DNA of 64,000 nt, taken from contig SHBR01000005.1 of the NCBI GenBank assembly GCA_004212795.1, forward strand, positions 1 to 64,000, written 5' to 3'. The DNA comes from Candidatus Thioglobus sp. Lineage in GTDB: Bacteria > Pseudomonadota > Gammaproteobacteria > Arenicellales > UBA868. Numbering within the stretch: the stretch's first letter is position 1; each line of letters opens with the position of its first letter. Both the position numbers and the translations under genes were made by a program. The notes under the pieces are model-generated. The model was not told where the DNA came from, ran no database searches, and was given only the letters and a program-made list of their open reading frames with translations. Of this stretch, positions 61,436 through 64,000 are shown piece after piece.

Positions 61436-63013
61436 TTACCAGTGACCAATCTTAATACCAAAGACATTCTCATCACGACCTGGGTGACCGCGTAGTTCGA
61501 GATGACCGGTTTGCACTTCGGTGCGGGTTTTTAGATTTCGTTGCCATTTAAAGATTGATTCATGGAGTTCAGCGCGTACAGAGGCAAGGCTAGACTCTTC
61601 TCCCAGGTCTCTAAATTCATGCGGATCGTTAAAAAGATCAAATAATTGTGGCCGAAATCGCTCGTGCAAAACATATTTCCACTCAGGGGTTCTGATAACC
61701 CATGCGCGGCACTCATAGGGATGGATATTGAGTAACGTGCGCGGACCTCTATCGCCATAATCAATTTCACTAATGACAAACGCCTTGGGGCGGTAATCTT
61801 TTCCGTTGCCGCGAAGCAGTGGAAGCAACGATTGACCCTCCATCCGCTCTTCAACGGTTTCTCCGCCTGCATACTCCACTAACGTTGGAACCAAGTCGAT
61901 TGATTCAACCAGTTGTTGGGTTGATGTGTTGCGCGTGCTGTCAGCATTTGATGACGGGTCGCTGATAATCAGGGGAATTCGAATTGAAGATTCGTGATAA
62001 AGATCTTTTTCGCCTAGCCAGTGATCGCCGAGATAATCACCATGATCACTGGTGAACACAATCACCGTATTTTCACGTAGATTTTTAGATTCCAGTTTTT
62101 TAATGACACGACCAATATGATCGTCAAGTTGCTTGATAAGTCCCATATAGGTCGGAATGACGGTATCACGGACCTCATCGCGTGAAAAATTTTGACTGTA
62201 GTCTTGAGCCATAAAGGCTTCGTAAACTGGATGAGGGTTTTCGCGCTCAGCGGAATTCCGGATGGGGGAGATGACAGCATCTGCTCCATAAGATTGATGA
62301 TAGGGTGAGGGCGCGAGATAGGGCCAATGTGGTTTGATAAAGCTGAGATGCATGCACCACTGGTCGTTAGTTTCGATTTCGTCTAAAAAGTCGATCGCTC
62401 GGTTGGTAATAAAAGCGGTCTCTGAATGTGATTCTGGGATGCGTGCAGGATAGCGCGCGTTGCGCATCTGCCAGCCGCTCACCACATTCCCGTTATCATC
62501 GACTGCGCTGTTGGCCCATTGCTCCCAGGGATTCTCACCTGGGAAACCATTTCTCCTGAGATATTCGCTGTATCCAAGATCAACGGGCAAGATCGGGTTG
62601 GGATAAAGTCCAGCGAATAGTTCGTATGGCACAAAGCCATTATTTCGTAGACGTTGCTCCTTTAAAGAATCGGATGAGAGATTAAAACGCAACGTCGCCC
62701 GATCATTGAATCTGCCCTCCGATTTACCAACCACTACAGCCTTCATTCCAAGGTCCTGTAGATAATCTCCAAGGGTTAGTTCTCCTATCTTTAGAGGGTC
62801 AGCATTAGCCATGACGCCATGTGACGAGACATAGCGTCCGGTATAGAAACTGGCACGCGAAGGTCCGCAAAGTGGATCTTGGCAATAAGCCCGATCAAAA
62901 CGAAGTCCATTCCGGGCAATCGAATCAATGTTCGGGGTCTCGAGATATGGGTGTCCATAGCAGGACAGGTAGTCTGCGCGGAGCTGATCGCACATAATAA
63001 AAAGGATGTTCAT
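61436..63013 (-). CDS. Sulfatase / phosphonate monoester hydrolase family
   Basis: 525 residues of the alkaline phosphatase superfamily. C49-G-P-S-R53 is the formylglycine motif; D9 and the late SDHGDYLGDH give the metal ligands. The style (MCDQLRADYLSCYGHP, SFYTGRYVSSHG) resembles phosphonate monoester hydrolases and related arylsulfatases and not the large secreted polysaccharide sulfatases. I see no signal peptide, so the enzyme is probably cytoplasmic. A formylglycine maturase would be needed and is not in view. Confidence 0.85.
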   Translation of the reverse strand: MNILFIMCDQLRADYLSCYGHPYLETPNIDSIARNGLRFDRAYCQDPLCGPSRASFYTGRYVSSHGVMANADPLKIGELTLGDYLQDLGMKAVVVGKSEGRFNDRATLRFNLSSDSLKEQRLRNNGFVPYELFAGLYPNPILPVDLGYSEYLRRNGFPGENPWEQWANSAVDDNGNVVSGWQMRNARYPARIPESHSETAFITNRAIDFLDEIETNDQWCMHLSFIKPHWPYLAPSPYHQSYGADAVISPIRNSAERENPHPVYEAFMAQDYSQNFSRDEVRDTVIPTYMGLIKQLDDHIGRVIKKLESKNLRENTVIVFTSDHGDYLGDHWLGEKDLYHESSIRIPLIISDPSSNADSTRNTSTQQLVESIDLVPTLVEYAGGETVEERMEGQSLLPLLRGNGKDYRPKAFVISEIDYGDRGPRTLLNIHPYECRAWVIRTPEWKYVLHERFRPQLFDLFNDPHEFRDLGEESSLASVRAELHESIFKWQRNLKTRTEVQTGHLELRGHPGRDENVFGIKIGHW

Positions 63014-63201
63014 GAGTGAGTTCGGGGATTGATGTTTGCGTTGACTGTCTCTTGGATAAAACGTGGCGTTAAATGTCGCGATTCACTTAAATAATCACTC
63101 TACAGTATCGAATCTCTAGAGATATGTCATTTTCAGTCTTACGCTAAAACCCCCGGGTGATTGTTCACCTCACACGCTGTTATCTTTGGGATAAAGAATT
63201 T

Positions 63202-64000
63202 ATGCAATTCAGGGCGGTCTCAGTTTTACTAATGGCCATGTTATCTATTTCGATCATGGATAGTGTGGTCAAGATGATGAGTGGAGGTTACGCGCTCCAT
63301 CAGATTGTTTTTACCCGCGCCGTCATCAGCCTGATGATTCTGCTCCCTTTTCTGATGCGCTATGGGTTGCTCGCAATGCAAACTCAGCGTCCAATGGGAC
63401 ACTTGATCCGTGGCTTACTCCTGGTTACTGCAAATGTTTGTTTTTATACGGGCCTGGCAAGTCTGCCGCTCGCCGAGGCGTCGGCGATTGTTTTTCTGGC
63501 GCCTGTATTTGTAACCTTTCTTTCCTGGTCCTTTCTTGGCGAGAAATTTGGGTCAAGCCGGTGGATTGCGGTATCCGTTGGTCTGGTGGGTATGCTGTTT
63601 GTAATGAAACCGTTTTCAGAGACCATTGAAGTCGCTTTTCTATGGCCTTTAACTGCCGCATTTTGTTACGCTGGCTTTACGGTAGCGACGCGTTATCTCG
63701 GTCGAACAGAGTCAGCGCCATTGCTTGCAGTCACTGCCCAGACTTCTTTTGTTCTTGTCAGTGGTTTGGTTGGGATCACGGCTGGAGCTGGGCAATTCGC
63801 AGGCCATGCGGACTTAGGACTCGAATTTTTACTAAGGGCATGGCGCTGGCCTGAAACTGCTGACGTTTTCTACCTTGTTGGAATTGGCATTCTTTCTTCG
63901 ATCACAGCTCTGTCGCTTTCTTATGCTTATCGCAATGCCGAGGCTTCATTTCTTGCGCCGTTCGAATATACGATTCTCCCATTCGTTTTGCTTTGGGGCT
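63202..64000 (+). CDS. EamA/DMT-family transporter, 5-prime part
   Basis: The ATG at 63202 opens a frame of 266 codons that runs off the right edge. It is hydrophobic with about nine helices in view; the first EamA repeat ends with VGLVGMLFVMKP, and the second begins WPLTAAFCYAGFTVATRYLG. This is a different DMT protein from the one at 47.6 kb. It is divergent from the sulfatase gene, with 188 bases between. Substrate unknown. Confidence 0.85.
   Translation, partial: MQFRAVSVLLMAMLSISIMDSVVKMMSGGYALHQIVFTRAVISLMILLPFLMRYGLLAMQTQRPMGHLIRGLLLVTANVCFYTGLASLPLAEASAIVFLAPVFVTFLSWSFLGEKFGSSRWIAVSVGLVGMLFVMKPFSETIEVAFLWPLTAAFCYAGFTVATRYLGRTESAPLLAVTAQTSFVLVSGLVGITAGAGQFAGHADLGLEFLLRAWRWPETADVFYLVGIGILSSITALSLSYAYRNAEASFLAPFEYTILPFVLLWG

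Noticed and set aside
1-64000. CRISPR arrays, insertion sequences and prophage modules
   Set aside because: No regularly spaced repeats, transposase genes or phage structural genes were seen; the only mobile trace is the tRNA-Lys element.

Overview
The window looks like chromosome of a Gram-negative gammaproteobacterium, probably marine and heterotrophic or mixotrophic. The evidence is: the gene order rsmI-lpoA-yraN-diaA/gmhA-dolP known from gammaproteobacteria; the order rsmI-rnpB-mraZ followed by a complete division and cell wall (dcw) cluster; a MurE with the meso-diaminopimelate motif; lpxC and heptose genes for lipopolysaccharide; and a rich set of TRAP, betaine-type and sulfatase genes typical of ocean bacteria. 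Coding density is high, with many stop/start overlaps. I cannot name the genus.

Layout. 1-4.9 kb: the tail of a LON-domain protein, a Rieske protein, siroheme synthase cysG, a MoxR ATPase with a VWA/metallopeptidase partner, and a Sel1 repeat protein. 5-9.2 kb: a TrpD-like phosphoribosyltransferase, phosphoribulokinase, a CbbR-like LysR regulator and a second LysR, with a perfect 19-bp inverted repeat between the divergent prk and cbbR-like genes. 9.2-15.1 kb: rppH, rfaE2, dolP-like lipoprotein, SIS isomerase, yraN, lpoA, rsmI. 15.1-16.05 kb: RNase P RNA, then a strong promoter with MraZ-type boxes and, unusually, a terminator-like hairpin in the leader of the dcw operon. 16.05-33.7 kb: mraZ-rsmH-ftsL-ftsI-murE-murF-mraY-murD-ftsW-murG-murC-murB-ftsQ-ftsA-ftsZ-lpxC, with no ddl.

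33.9-39.6 kb: a gene set resembling carnitine / gamma-butyrobetaine CoA metabolism (carnitine-dehydrogenase-like, acyl-CoA dehydrogenase, NDP-forming acyl-CoA synthetase, methyltransferase, CaiD-like hydratase). 39.8-40.9 kb: a YeeE/YedE sulfur transporter. 41.0-42.7 kb: a tRNA-Lys gene whose last 52 bases are repeated exactly 1,587 bp downstream; between the copies lie a lone radical SAM/SPASM gene and the open but start-less tail of a tyrosine recombinase. This looks like a decayed, very small integrative element.

42.8-49.2 kb: a DUF2470 protein, pirin, AzlCD, a LeuB-like dehydrogenase, an Ldh2-type dehydrogenase, a DMT exporter and a diheme cytochrome c. 49.3-59.6 kb: a SABATH-type carboxyl methyltransferase divergent from a TRAP system whose small subunit has about four extra membrane segments and whose large subunit carries a long coiled-coil tail. 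It is followed by an acylating aldehyde dehydrogenase (SauS-like), an AMP-forming acyl-CoA synthetase and a phosphotransacetylase-like protein. Together these suggest import and CoA-dependent use of a small carboxylate or sulfonate. 59.7-64 kb: a Prx5 peroxiredoxin, an M24-fold hydrolase with a degenerate metal site (ectoine hydrolase/creatinase-like), a sulfatase/phosphonate monoester hydrolase and the start of a DMT transporter.

All function calls come from reading translated sequence and recalled family motifs. No database search was run.
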